Part shown: positions 1-7,631 of the stretch, one piece after another
Layout: every line of letters starts with the position of its first letter
How positions within the stretch are numbered: position 1 is the first letter of the stretch
DNA from: CAVQDV01 sp963711375
GTDB taxonomy: Bacteria; Pseudomonadota; Gammaproteobacteria; Coxiellales; Coxiellaceae
DNA length: 64,000 nucleotides
Reading direction: 5' to 3'
Assembly (NCBI GenBank): GCA_963711375.1
Contig: CAVQDV010000002.1
Location: forward strand, 43,186-107,185
The notes under the pieces: generated by a model
The model's input: only the letters and a program-made list of their open reading frames with translations
Told to the model about the DNA's origin: nothing
Database searches by the model: none
Made by a program: the position numbers and the translations under genes

Positions 1-2
1 AA

Positions 3-134
3 GTGATTATTGTCGATCCAGATAAAAAAAATAGCCAAGCCATAAAATTTTATTTGAAATCTGGATTTGAGATAACAGAGTACAGCGAAAATCAAAAGCA
101 TATTGTAATGACAAGAGTATTTGATCAATTTTAA
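3..134 (+). CDS. GNAT N-acetyltransferase, C-terminal fragment cut by the window edge
   Basis: The reading frame is open from the window edge to a TAA at 132-134 and encodes about 43 residues. The segment VDPDKKNSQAIKFYLKSGFE matches the last part of a GNAT fold: the helix after the acetyl-CoA loop and the N-x-x-A-x-x-F-Y-x-x-x-G-F motif. GNAT enzymes move an acetyl group from acetyl-CoA to an amine. Only the tail is here, so the substrate cannot be judged; aminoglycoside 6'-acetyltransferase-like enzymes have similar tails, but that is a guess. Confidence 0.6.
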   Translation: MIIVDPDKKNSQAIKFYLKSGFEITEYSENQKHIVMTRVFDQF

Positions 135-261
135 AGTATGAATTGCTAGAAAATAAGAATGCGGCAATCGGGTAAGTTTTGATTTAGTCGCGTGCTTCAA
201 ATTTCGATTTCTCCTGTTTCGGAAATTGAAATTAATATTTCCGGGGTTCCCCAATTTTTAC

Positions 262-1278
262 CTAATGGTGAGGGGCAGAGCTCACAATATTGACTATTTT
301 TTCTTTGTGAGAAATTAGAGATTTCCAGAAATCGAAAAGTAGAGTCCGTTTGTTGCCGAATAAAAAAGCATGGCTTTGAGTTTCATTCAAGCATGCTGGT
401 AAGCCCAAGGAAATTATTTTTTGTAAATCGACAATATAATCAGGTTCTTTATCTTGCAAACGTAATTTATGCACTATTTTACGATCCTTTAAATTACTTG
501 AGGGGAAGAAGCCAAATTTTTGATAAAGAGGCTTAGCGGAATCCGTAAATAAAATCCATTCGGTCACTTTTTCTAATTTTGGGTGCTTGAAAATATGTTC
601 CATCAAAAGGCTTGCAATACCTTGTTTTCGACAAGATTCATCTACTGCGACATCCCATAGTGAAGCAAAATTATTTTTGTTTGTGCAAACACGTGCAAAA
701 GCCACGATTTTATTTTCTCTCGTAGCAATAAAACAAAAGGAGTTCTTTAATATAAGCTCGAAAACTTCTTGAGATGAGTTTTGCCTCCAATAAGCATTTT
801 TCTTGAGCAATAAGAAGGCTTCCTTAGATTGCTCTTCAGAAAGACGGTCACTAATAACAAGCTCTTTAGGCTCCGTCGCTACAAAAGTAAAATGGCCTTT
901 TGGACGAATCATAATTTCATCTTCGATGTCAGTGCCTTTTCCTTGATCGAAGTGAAATTTAAGAGCAATTTCTTTTAAATTTAGAGGCACATCTAAAATA
1001 AATCTAAATTCAAGTTTTCTAACGGAACTCGGAAATTTTATCAAAAATTTGAGCAGAACTTCACCCAATTTTCGCCCATTGGGAAATACATGATTGACAT
1101 GATCATTATGCACTTCGATGTGTGTAATACAAGAGACATCAACTTGATCAGTGACGAGTCGTGCATTACCAACTGGAAGATCATTTTTAAAAATTGATAC
1201 GTCAATATCGTCTTGATCGGTTTTAACCCTCAATTCGTAAGCATCGCCAAGAGCCCAAATGGCGTTATTGTTTCTCAC
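262..1278 (-). CDS. GNAT acetyltransferase with a long N-terminal extension
   Basis: A 338-residue protein. Residues about 150-275 carry a GNAT domain: the stretch LWDVAVDESCRKQGIASLLM holds the beta4 strand and the R/Q-x-x-G-I/A acetyl-CoA loop, and LYQKFGF is the usual closing motif. The first 140 residues and the last 60 have no family I recognise. Acetyl-CoA-dependent acetyltransferase activity is expected; the substrate is unknown. The gene stands alone on the minus strand between a partial GNAT gene and a HAD gene. The ATG at 1278 is the only good start. Confidence 0.7.
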   Translation of the reverse strand: MRNNNAIWALGDAYELRVKTDQDDIDVSIFKNDLPVGNARLVTDQVDVSCITHIEVHNDHVNHVFPNGRKLGEVLLKFLIKFPSSVRKLEFRFILDVPLNLKEIALKFHFDQGKGTDIEDEIMIRPKGHFTFVATEPKELVISDRLSEEQSKEAFLLLKKNAYWRQNSSQEVFELILKNSFCFIATRENKIVAFARVCTNKNNFASLWDVAVDESCRKQGIASLLMEHIFKHPKLEKVTEWILFTDSAKPLYQKFGFFPSSNLKDRKIVHKLRLQDKEPDYIVDLQKIISLGLPACLNETQSHAFLFGNKRTLLFDFWKSLISHKEKIVNIVSSAPHH

Positions 1279-1465
1279 TGGAATGACCTCACTATTGAAT
1301 TAAATTTTCGCCATTTTAAATTAGCTTGCCGCTATCATCAAGACTTTCTAGTCATTACTAGCAATTTTTGGGTCGCCGCTAAGTGAATTGCTTGGGCAGA
1401 GGCAAATTAAATCTTGCGTAGGGATCAAAAAATTTCCTGAGTATAATGCTTATATTGCGAAGCCT

Positions 1466-2137
1466 TTAAGGGCATTCAACGTTGCCACTCAATAAATCAG
1501 AAAATCCATTTACGATTTTATCAGCTTGACGAAGTTGATCTCGATTATGCGTTGTTAAAAGGGCAATGACAAACATACCCGCTTTTTTAGCGGCGTTTAC
1601 TCCATGGGGAGAGTCTTCTATTACAACACATTTGAAGGGGGGAACTTTTAAACGCTCAGCGGCGAGTAGATAACCTTCTGGTGAAGGTTTCCCATTTTGG
1701 ACATTATCTGCCGTGATGATGGTGTGAAAATAAGGCATTAATTTACCACCATTTAATTTAACAAGTGCAGAGTTGATTTTTTTTGTTGAGGCTCCACTAC
1801 AAATCGCTAGCGATTTTTTTGAGTTTAAAAGAAAATTAATATAAAGATCCGCATCGGAAATCAGAGGTAAGTCAACTTTATCGTTAAGAATTTCCGTATA
1901 GAATGCGATTTTTCTTTCAATAAACAATTCAATTTCAGAAAGAGAAGCATTCAAACCTTTATTTTTCAATAATTTTGGAAAAATTTCTTTATCTGATAAT
2001 CCAATATATTTTCCCATATATTCAGGGTGAGAAATAGTTAAGCCGATTTCATTTAAAACATGAGAATAAGCCTCAAAATGAATTGGCTCACTATCTAAAA
2101 TCACCCCATCAAAATCAAAAATGACTGCTTCAAACAT
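1466..2137 (-). CDS. HAD-superfamily hydrolase, beta-phosphoglucomutase-like (subfamily IA)
   Basis: A 223-residue protein, the usual length for HAD-IA phosphatases and phosphomutases. Motif I is FDFDGVILDSEP at residues 7-18, with the nucleophilic Asp and the acid/base Asp two residues on; motif II is the Ser/Thr in CSGAS; the motif III Lys is in NGKPSPEGY; motif IV is VIEDSPHGV. The DSEPIHF segment after motif I is typical of the beta-PGM/GPH group with a helical cap. It probably removes phosphate from a small sugar phosphate or similar metabolite. It lies 9 bases downstream of the CMD-family gene and may be co-transcribed with it. Confidence 0.8.
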   Translation of the reverse strand: MFEAVIFDFDGVILDSEPIHFEAYSHVLNEIGLTISHPEYMGKYIGLSDKEIFPKLLKNKGLNASLSEIELFIERKIAFYTEILNDKVDLPLISDADLYINFLLNSKKSLAICSGASTKKINSALVKLNGGKLMPYFHTIITADNVQNGKPSPEGYLLAAERLKVPPFKCVVIEDSPHGVNAAKKAGMFVIALLTTHNRDQLRQADKIVNGFSDLLSGNVECP

Positions 2138-2146
2138 AAAAGAGCT

Positions 2147-2554
2147 TTAACGATTCTTGAGGGGTTGGAATTGTTCGTCAACTGCAACCTGGTAGCCAGT
2201 GACAAGCTTATTCGTTTCATTGGCTTTGCCAATTACAGCTTGCAATTCCTGAAACATGGCCTCAGTCATCCCTTTTTTAAAGGCCGAAGTAGTATGCGAA
2301 GCAATGCAATACTGACAATTGTTTGTCACGCTTACCGCGATATAAATGAGTTCTTTGGTGAGTGGATCGAGTGCGCCAGGGCCCATGATTTTCTTGAGAC
2401 TCTCCCAGGTGCGCTTAAGCATTTCGGGATCGTGAGCGATGGCCTTCCAGAAATTGTTAATCCAATCCGTCTTGCGCGTGGCCATGATGTCATCATAAAT
2501 TTCGTGAACTTCCGGGCTCGCATCTTGGTATTCTATCAGTCCAAATGTTGCCAT
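2147..2554 (-). CDS. Carboxymuconolactone decarboxylase (CMD)/AhpD-like protein
   Basis: About 135 residues. The diagnostic segment is ELIYIAVSVTNNCQYCIASH: a helix ending in C-x-x-C-x-x-x-H, the AhpD/CMD redox motif. AhpD-like members with the two Cys act in thiol-disulfide peroxide defence; the physiological partner here is unknown. I chose ATG 2554 rather than the ATG four codons upstream because a GGAG ribosome binding site sits just before it. The HAD gene follows directly. Confidence 0.8.
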   Translation of the reverse strand: MATFGLIEYQDASPEVHEIYDDIMATRKTDWINNFWKAIAHDPEMLKRTWESLKKIMGPGALDPLTKELIYIAVSVTNNCQYCIASHTTSAFKKGMTEAMFQELQAVIGKANETNKLVTGYQVAVDEQFQPLKNR

Positions 2555-2690
2555 TGAATTCTCCAAGTGTAAACGTGAAAATGAGGTGGAAACGTTAGCA
2601 AAAATCAGTAATCAGCACAAGCGAAAAGATATTCACGGGGCTCATGATAAGTATTTGAAAGCTTTACTGCAATAAGGCTTATCCATTGAG

Positions 2691-3326
2691 TTATTCTTCG
2701 TTTTTAATGGCTACACCCTTGATACTTGGGCGGACAATGGCCGGAACACCGCGTATGCTTTGTCTGCTTATTTCCTCGAATTTAAATCCTGAATTTATAA
2801 TTGCTTCTTCCGTTTGGCGCGCTAAGTGGCATCCACAAGCTATTATTTTCCAAATAGGCTGAAGTCTCAATTGCCACTTTAGACGTTTAGGATTATTACT
2901 AGCAGCGACATGCTCAATAAAAATAAGCTTTCCTCTTGGTTTCAAAATACGATGAATTTCGGATAATGCTTTTTTTAAGTCTTTAACTGAGCATAGCACT
3001 AAGGTGCTTACGACAGAATCGCAAGAAGCATCAGGGAGCGGAATCGATTCCGCACTACAATTTAAAACCTCAATTTTAGGCTGGTTTTTGGCTGTTATTT
3101 TCTCCTGCATTTTAGCACGCATTCTAGCATCCGGCTCAACGAGGAAAAGATGTTCTATTGCATCAGGATAATGATTTAAATTTAGACCTGTTCCAGATCC
3201 GATTTCTAAAACATCACCAGACAAATGACTAAGCAGGGCCTTGCGCCAATCTTGCAGACATTTTGCTTCGGCATCTTGCATTATTTTGTCATAGTATTTG
3301 GCCATCAACCACGAAAAAAAAGACAT
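2691..3326 (-). CDS. Class I SAM-dependent methyltransferase (UbiE/MenG-like fold)
   Basis: A 211-residue protein. SAM-binding motif I is VLEIGSGTGLNL near residue 40, followed by the acidic motif II (LVEPDARM), then CDSVVSTLVLCSV and LKPRGKLIFIEH, which are motifs IV and post-IV of small-molecule methyltransferases. The family methylates quinones, lipids and thiols; the close group often resembles METTL7-like or phospholipid N-methyltransferase-like enzymes, but the substrate is not visible. The N-terminal SWLMAKYYDKIM is hydrophobic and might associate with membrane. No clear operon partner. Confidence 0.75.
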   Translation of the reverse strand: MSFFSWLMAKYYDKIMQDAEAKCLQDWRKALLSHLSGDVLEIGSGTGLNLNHYPDAIEHLFLVEPDARMRAKMQEKITAKNQPKIEVLNCSAESIPLPDASCDSVVSTLVLCSVKDLKKALSEIHRILKPRGKLIFIEHVAASNNPKRLKWQLRLQPIWKIIACGCHLARQTEEAIINSGFKFEEISRQSIRGVPAIVRPSIKGVAIKNEE

Positions 3327-3631
3327 AATAACTCTTCCATATTAATCCTCTTTAATGTGAGCAGCAATTTTCTCAATGCCTAGATTTCTGGTGAAGAGTC
3401 TTCTAAAGGAATACGATTCCCAGAATCAGAGGATAATTAAAATTAAAGTAGTTTGATGGGGATTGTTCCAAAACTCTTTACCCATACTTTCCACATCATT
3501 TATCAAATGAGCAATAAAACATCTGAATTCCACGTTATGCTCTCAGGGCTTAATCTACACTCAAGCACTTTGAATGTCGAGGCTTCAGAGTAGAATTTTT
3601 GGGCAGGACCATCCTCTTGTTTCTCAAAATT
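3327..3631. other. Intergenic stretch, nothing recognised
   Basis: About 300 bases between the convergent-side ends of a methyltransferase gene and a cupin gene, both on the minus strand. I see no open frame of note, RNA gene or strong terminator. It presumably holds the methyltransferase promoter. Confidence 0.4.
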
Positions 3632-3982
3632 TTATTCATTTAAAATAATCATCAGATATTTTCTTAAACCTTCACTGGCGGCTCGAGTGATATGTCCTTG
3701 TCCGCTGGTATCTTCAGCTAATAGAATATCGCCTTCATTAAAAATGCGTTTACTACCATCGCCAATTTCAATTTCCATGGAGCCTTGTAGCATAATAATA
3801 TATTGTCGGAATGGCGGATTATGCCAGGGGGTGTCTTTCAGGTCTTCAATTTCCCCAAACATTACGCTACTCACGGCTGATGAGTCGGTTGTTTTCCCAA
3901 ATTCGGCTTTTTTAAGTGGCATTTCCAGATCTTGAAAATGTGATTTTTTGTCAAGTCCAGTAAATAATCGTGTTAATTTCAC
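3632..3982 (-). CDS. Small single-domain cupin protein
   Basis: 116 residues with one cupin barrel. The end of cupin motif 1 is seen in YIIMLQGSMEIEIGDG and motif 2 in GDILLAEDTSGQGHIT. The PPFRQYIIMLQG segment has few of the usual metal-binding His, so this may be a non-catalytic or altered member. Cupins of this size bind or transform small ligands. It stands alone, and an ATG at 3982 preceded by an AGGAG-like site fits as the start. Confidence 0.7.
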   Translation of the reverse strand: MKLTRLFTGLDKKSHFQDLEMPLKKAEFGKTTDSSAVSSVMFGEIEDLKDTPWHNPPFRQYIIMLQGSMEIEIGDGSKRIFNEGDILLAEDTSGQGHITRAASEGLRKYLMIILNE

Positions 3983-4091
3983 GCCTTATTCTCCTTTACT
4001 TAGTTACTACATATTTGGCCTAATCATATCTCTGTTTGTCCTTTCCTGCTAGCAGATAAGCCTTAGAGCCGGGTTTTAGGTATCACTGGCA

Positions 4092-4120
4092 TTGACAGGT
4101 ATATACATCATTGCTAGCAT
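4092..4120 (+). promoter_or_regulatory. Predicted sigma-70 promoter of the avidin-like gene
   Basis: TTGACA (4092-4097), a 17-base spacer and TAGCAT (4115-4120) lie 34 bases before the ATG at 4154. An AAGGA ribosome binding site follows at about 4141. The -35 is perfect and the -10 is weaker. Confidence 0.5.
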
Positions 4121-4153
4121 TTGGCCTTAAAACCCATATTCCAAGGAAATAAA

Positions 4154-4582
4154 ATGAAACAATATTTAGCTATTTTTGCTGTTTTTTTAGCTCCTTCCAT
4201 CAGTTTGGCTGCTGGCCAATCCGAAAATACTAGCTTGCATTATACAAACCAGCGTGGATCTGAACTTACTATCACCCTTCACAAAGAATCTAGAAATGCA
4301 GGGACAGTGACGGGTACGTTTAAAACTGCAGTTGCCGGTAAAGACTGTCAGCGTGCTGTGGGGAAATCCGAATCCGTCACCGGCTTTTATGCAGGAAATG
4401 CGATTACCTTAAGTATCAGCTATCCGCACTGTGGATCTGCTGTCGCAATTGTGGGAAATTTTGATAAGAAAAATAATATTGAAACCATGTGGATGCTCGC
4501 AAAACAAGGTCGTGATAGTGATGGCGAAAATTGGAATAATCGCCTAGTCGGCTACGACAAATATCAAATTATTCCTAAATGA
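4154..4582 (+). CDS. Secreted avidin-family protein, short disulfide-bridged type with lost tryptophans
   Basis: ATG 4154 was chosen because AAGGA precedes it and it begins a clear signal peptide (MKQYLAIFAVFLAPSISLAA, cut after SLA or LAA). The mature part of about 122 residues follows the avidin plan: GSELTITL, GTVTGTFKTAV, VTGFYAGNAITLSI, VGNF, ETMWMLAKQ and WNNRLVGYDKY. Two cysteines (KDCQ and PHCGS) sit where dimeric rhizavidin-type proteins have their disulfide. Avidins bind biotin very tightly. Here only the Trp of TMWML and the one in ENWNN are kept; the W positions of the VGWNN and GWTG segments of rhizavidin read SYP and IVG, so biotin affinity may be weakened or the ligand changed. 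The stop codon overlaps the next start (ATGA), so it is translationally coupled to the GrpB-GNAT gene. Confidence 0.7.
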   Translation: MKQYLAIFAVFLAPSISLAAGQSENTSLHYTNQRGSELTITLHKESRNAGTVTGTFKTAVAGKDCQRAVGKSESVTGFYAGNAITLSISYPHCGSAVAIVGNFDKKNNIETMWMLAKQGRDSDGENWNNRLVGYDKYQIIPK

Positions 4583-5604
4583 TTGTATTACTGCCTTACG
4601 ATCCAAAATGGAAAGGATTGTTTGAAGAAGAGAAATTAAACATTCAGGCTTCTCTGGGTGATATTGTCGCTAATATTGAGCATATTGGTAGCACGGCCAT
4701 TCCAGGTATTCACGCAAAGCCTGTTATTGATATACTCATTGGTGTTAATGATTTAGATTCTTTTACTGAAGAGCACATTAAAAAGCTTAATGTATTGGGA
4801 TATTATTACCAGCCTCTGTTTGAAAATGAATTTCCAAACCGGCGCTATTTTTTCAAAAATAATGAGTCTGGAAATCGAACGCATCAAATTCATTTGGTGA
4901 ATTATCCTTCTTCGTGGTGGATTCGTCATATTTTGTTTCGAGACTATATGAGAGCTTATCCAAAAGCGGCGCTCGATTATGAAAAACATAAATTTGTTTT
5001 AGCAAATGAACTTGAAGATACGCTGAGCTATGCCAAAGCGAAAACGAATTTTTGTGAAGGCATTTTTCAGCGAGCCTTTTTTGATTTTAACATTCATCGC
5101 CCTGCTGTCATCACCGATCGTCTTTATGGCTATATTCCACAAATAGCTTGTTTTGAGGTGTATAAAGCAATGTTTCAGGATCCCGATTTTGTTCGGTGTT
5201 TTGGGATTAAGCTCAATGATGAAAAAATAGAATCTATCTTAAAACGAGATTCTACCTATTGGGATGCTTTTCGATTTGGTCCCTATGTTTGGTTTGAAAA
5301 AGAGACACATGAGTTTGTAGGGGAGGGCGGTTTAAATCATACCTTCGTTGAAGGTAAGCCTGAAATTGAACTCACCTATTCACTTTCAAAAAAATATTGG
5401 GGAAAAGGTTTTGCCTTTGAAATAGGGCGGCAGGCAATTAAGGAGGCCTTTACAATGCTTGGACTTGATCATCTGGTTTGTTTTACCATGCCAAGCAATA
5501 CGCAATCGCTGCGCGTCATGGAAAAACTCGGTTTTGCTTATGTTAAAGAGTTCACTCATGCTGATTTACCCCATGTTTTAATGAGGCTGTCCAATATTAA
5601 CTAA
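4579..5604 (+). CDS. GrpB (UPF0157)-GNAT fusion protein
   Basis: 341 residues. Residues 1-165 are a GrpB/UPF0157 domain, a nucleotidyltransferase-fold family: VLLPYDPKWKGLFEEEK, then IEHIGSTAIPGIHAKPVIDI with the G-S-T and D-x-x-(I/V) residues of the fold, then the H-x-H/HLV motif. Residues about 170-340 are a RimJ/RimL-like GNAT acetyltransferase (PEIELTYSLSKKYWGKGFAFE, then NTQSLRVMEKLGF). The substrate is unknown for both. The start overlaps the stop of the avidin-like gene. A second protein at 34971-36014 has the same two domains in reverse order. Confidence 0.85.
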   Translation: MIVLLPYDPKWKGLFEEEKLNIQASLGDIVANIEHIGSTAIPGIHAKPVIDILIGVNDLDSFTEEHIKKLNVLGYYYQPLFENEFPNRRYFFKNNESGNRTHQIHLVNYPSSWWIRHILFRDYMRAYPKAALDYEKHKFVLANELEDTLSYAKAKTNFCEGIFQRAFFDFNIHRPAVITDRLYGYIPQIACFEVYKAMFQDPDFVRCFGIKLNDEKIESILKRDSTYWDAFRFGPYVWFEKETHEFVGEGGLNHTFVEGKPEIELTYSLSKKYWGKGFAFEIGRQAIKEAFTMLGLDHLVCFTMPSNTQSLRVMEKLGFAYVKEFTHADLPHVLMRLSNIN

Positions 5605-5633
5605 AAAATATTTTAATGTAAGGAAAAAGCGTA

Positions 5634-6344
5634 ATGACTATTCTAGATATTAAAAACTTAAAATGTATTGATCTCACGCATACTTTGTCTCCCAATATTC
5701 CACATTGGAGCGGTAGCTGTGGTTTTTCACTTAAATCTGTTTGCGATTATTCTGATTCCACTCAGGGTACTGCGTTTCGCGTTCAGTCTATCGAAATGTC
5801 TGCGGGCATAGGAACGCATATGGATGCTCCCGCACATTGCATTCCTGGTGGCGCTGACATTGCAAGGCTTCCAATTGAGCAACTCATTGCCTCTTGTGTG
5901 GTCATCGATGTCTCAGCAAAAGCGCATGAAAGCTACCAGATCATAGCTGATGATATTCAAGATTTTGAGGAGAAATATGGCGATATTTCTAAAAATTCTT
6001 TTGTGATTTTTCGAACGGGGTGGGATCAATTTTGGAACGCTCCGGAAAAATATCGCAACCATTTGCGATTCCCAACCATTTCCGCGCAGGCTGCCGAATG
6101 GCTGCTTTTAAGGGAGATTGTGGGACTTGGTATTGATACGTTGAGCCCTGATAATGGCGCTGATGGTTTCCCAGTGCATGAATTAATTTTAGGAGCAGGT
6201 AAATACATAGTTGAAAACGTTGCAAATGCTGGGCTAATTCCACCTGTTGGTGCGTATACTGTTGCATTACCCATTAAAATCGGAAAAGGCACAGAGGCTC
6301 CCATTCGTTTAGTTGCAATGGTACCGGGTCTGCTAGTGGTTTAG
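5634..6344 (+). CDS. Cyclase-family (kynurenine formamidase-like) metal hydrolase
   Basis: 236 residues. The signature H-x-G-T-H-x-D-x-P-x-H appears as SAGIGTHMDAPAHC, with the first His replaced by Ala, and the N-terminal DLTHTLSPNIPHWSG and the central FRTGWDQFW are typical. This family uses Zn or Mn to hydrolyse amides or lactones such as N-formylkynurenine. Other conserved parts, GLGIDTLSPDNG and HELIL near the end, fit the family. It is preceded by an AAGGAAAAA site at about 5620 and sits 29 bases after the GrpB-GNAT gene, so it may be in the same transcript. Substrate unproven. Confidence 0.8.
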   Translation: MTILDIKNLKCIDLTHTLSPNIPHWSGSCGFSLKSVCDYSDSTQGTAFRVQSIEMSAGIGTHMDAPAHCIPGGADIARLPIEQLIASCVVIDVSAKAHESYQIIADDIQDFEEKYGDISKNSFVIFRTGWDQFWNAPEKYRNHLRFPTISAQAAEWLLLREIVGLGIDTLSPDNGADGFPVHELILGAGKYIVENVANAGLIPPVGAYTVALPIKIGKGTEAPIRLVAMVPGLLVV

Positions 6345-6361
6345 GTAAGAGGTTTAAAAAA

Positions 6362-7282
6362 ATGCCTGTTGATGAAAATAAATATCGTATTGTAGCGGTT
6401 GATGACAGTTATCACGATACGGGCTGTGTTTATGTGAAAATCCAACGGGTGGGACATAGCCAAACGTTTAATCGACCAGTCAAAGAACTCTATCAAAAAG
6501 AATGGCTGGAGGCTTTCTCGAAAGAAGATGTAGCTCATATTGCGGCACTTTTTACCGCCGAGCATACCCATAATTTATCGCTCATCAAAAAATTTCCACT
6601 AAAAAATTCTTCTACCAAGGCTAGTATTGTCATTGTGGGTATTTTATTTACGGCATTTTTAATTTTGTCTAACTTAACGGCTTTTAAATTAGTGCAATAT
6701 GCTGGGCTGATATTTCCTGCTGGGCTTATATTTTTTCCCATCACGTATATTTTCGATGATATTTTAACCGAAGTGTATGGTTTTAAAGTGAGTAGAAGAG
6801 TGATCTGGACAGCTTTAGTAGCGAATGCGATTATCGTGTTGGGAACCTTAGCCACTATTTACTTAAATCCTGCACCTTATTGGCATGATCAAGGTGCTTA
6901 CGCGTTAATTTATCAGGCGGTCCCTCGGGTTCTCATTGCGTCGATGTTTGGCTATCTTGTTGGAGAATTTACGAATTCCATAATTTTAGCAAAATTAAAA
7001 ATACTAACTTCAGGACGTTATTTCTGGCTAAGAGCGATATCCAGCACGGCCATCGGTGTTGGTATTGATACGGTTATTTTCATTCACATCGCGTTTCTAT
7101 TGACCGTGCCTTACTATCTCATTTGGAAAATTATATTGAGTATGTATTTTTTTAAGGTCCTCTATGAAACGCTCGCACTGCCCATTACTTTTAAACTCTC
7201 TCAGTATTTAAAACGTAAAGATAATGTTGATCACTATGACCTCGAAACAAAATTTAATCCTTTTTCCGTGGCCGTAGATTGA
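6362..7282 (+). CDS. Queuosine precursor transporter-like (VUT/YhhQ) membrane protein with an N-terminal extension
   Basis: 306 residues. Residues about 90-290 are the VUT/YhhQ domain: several membrane spans, LILSNLTAFKLV, FPITYIFDDILTEVYGF (the family hallmark D-x-x-T-E-V-Y-G) and FGYLVGEFTNSIILAKLK. E. coli YhhQ takes up queuosine precursors such as preQ0. The first 85 residues are a soluble extension not present in short family members; I recognise nothing in it except a mixed charged pattern. The gene follows the cyclase-family gene by 17 bases. The IS1202-like element inserted 38 bases after its stop. Confidence 0.75.
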   Translation: MPVDENKYRIVAVDDSYHDTGCVYVKIQRVGHSQTFNRPVKELYQKEWLEAFSKEDVAHIAALFTAEHTHNLSLIKKFPLKNSSTKASIVIVGILFTAFLILSNLTAFKLVQYAGLIFPAGLIFFPITYIFDDILTEVYGFKVSRRVIWTALVANAIIVLGTLATIYLNPAPYWHDQGAYALIYQAVPRVLIASMFGYLVGEFTNSIILAKLKILTSGRYFWLRAISSTAIGVGIDTVIFIHIAFLLTVPYYLIWKIILSMYFFKVLYETLALPITFKLSQYLKRKDNVDHYDLETKFNPFSVAVD

Positions 7283-7304
7283 AGGCGATAAGGATAGTCT
7301 AGCT

Positions 7305-7320
7305 CGCAAAATTGTCATAC
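7305..7320. repeat. Left copy of the 16-bp target duplication of the IS1202-like element
   Basis: CGCAAAATTGTCATAC at 7305-7320 is identical to 9083-9098 on the other side of the element. Confidence 0.75.
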
Positions 7321-7521
7321 TGTTGGAGCCATTTAGAAATGTCCTCCTCTTAGCCACTTAGAAATGTCCTCTTGAGGCAGGTCATCGCCCATTCTACGAC
7401 ACTTAGTTTTTGGGAGCAAAACTACGTGTTTCCAATGCAAATGAGCCTCAAAATCCTGTTTTGGGCTCTGGACCTTCTTCCTCAAAAAAATATTTATACT
7501 GTTGCTGTATTTAAATGGGCC

Positions 7522-7622
7522 GTCTGTGGGCGAAGGGAGGGCAAGCTGGTGATAACCTCGTGGAGAATGTATTCCATTATCCATCAGGTTATCACTGGCT
7601 TGTCCTCGCTTCGTCCACAGAC
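7522..7622. repeat. Long imperfect hairpin in the non-coding 3' end of the IS1202-like element
   Basis: Arms 7522-7558 and 7586-7622 are 37 bases each and pair with about five mismatches, several of which would be G-U pairs in RNA. The loop is 27 bases. It lies downstream of the transposase stop and inside the element. It could be a terminator or roadblock against read-through, a structured RNA, or a protein-binding site. Confidence 0.65.
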
Positions 7623-7631
7623 ACCTTTTTC

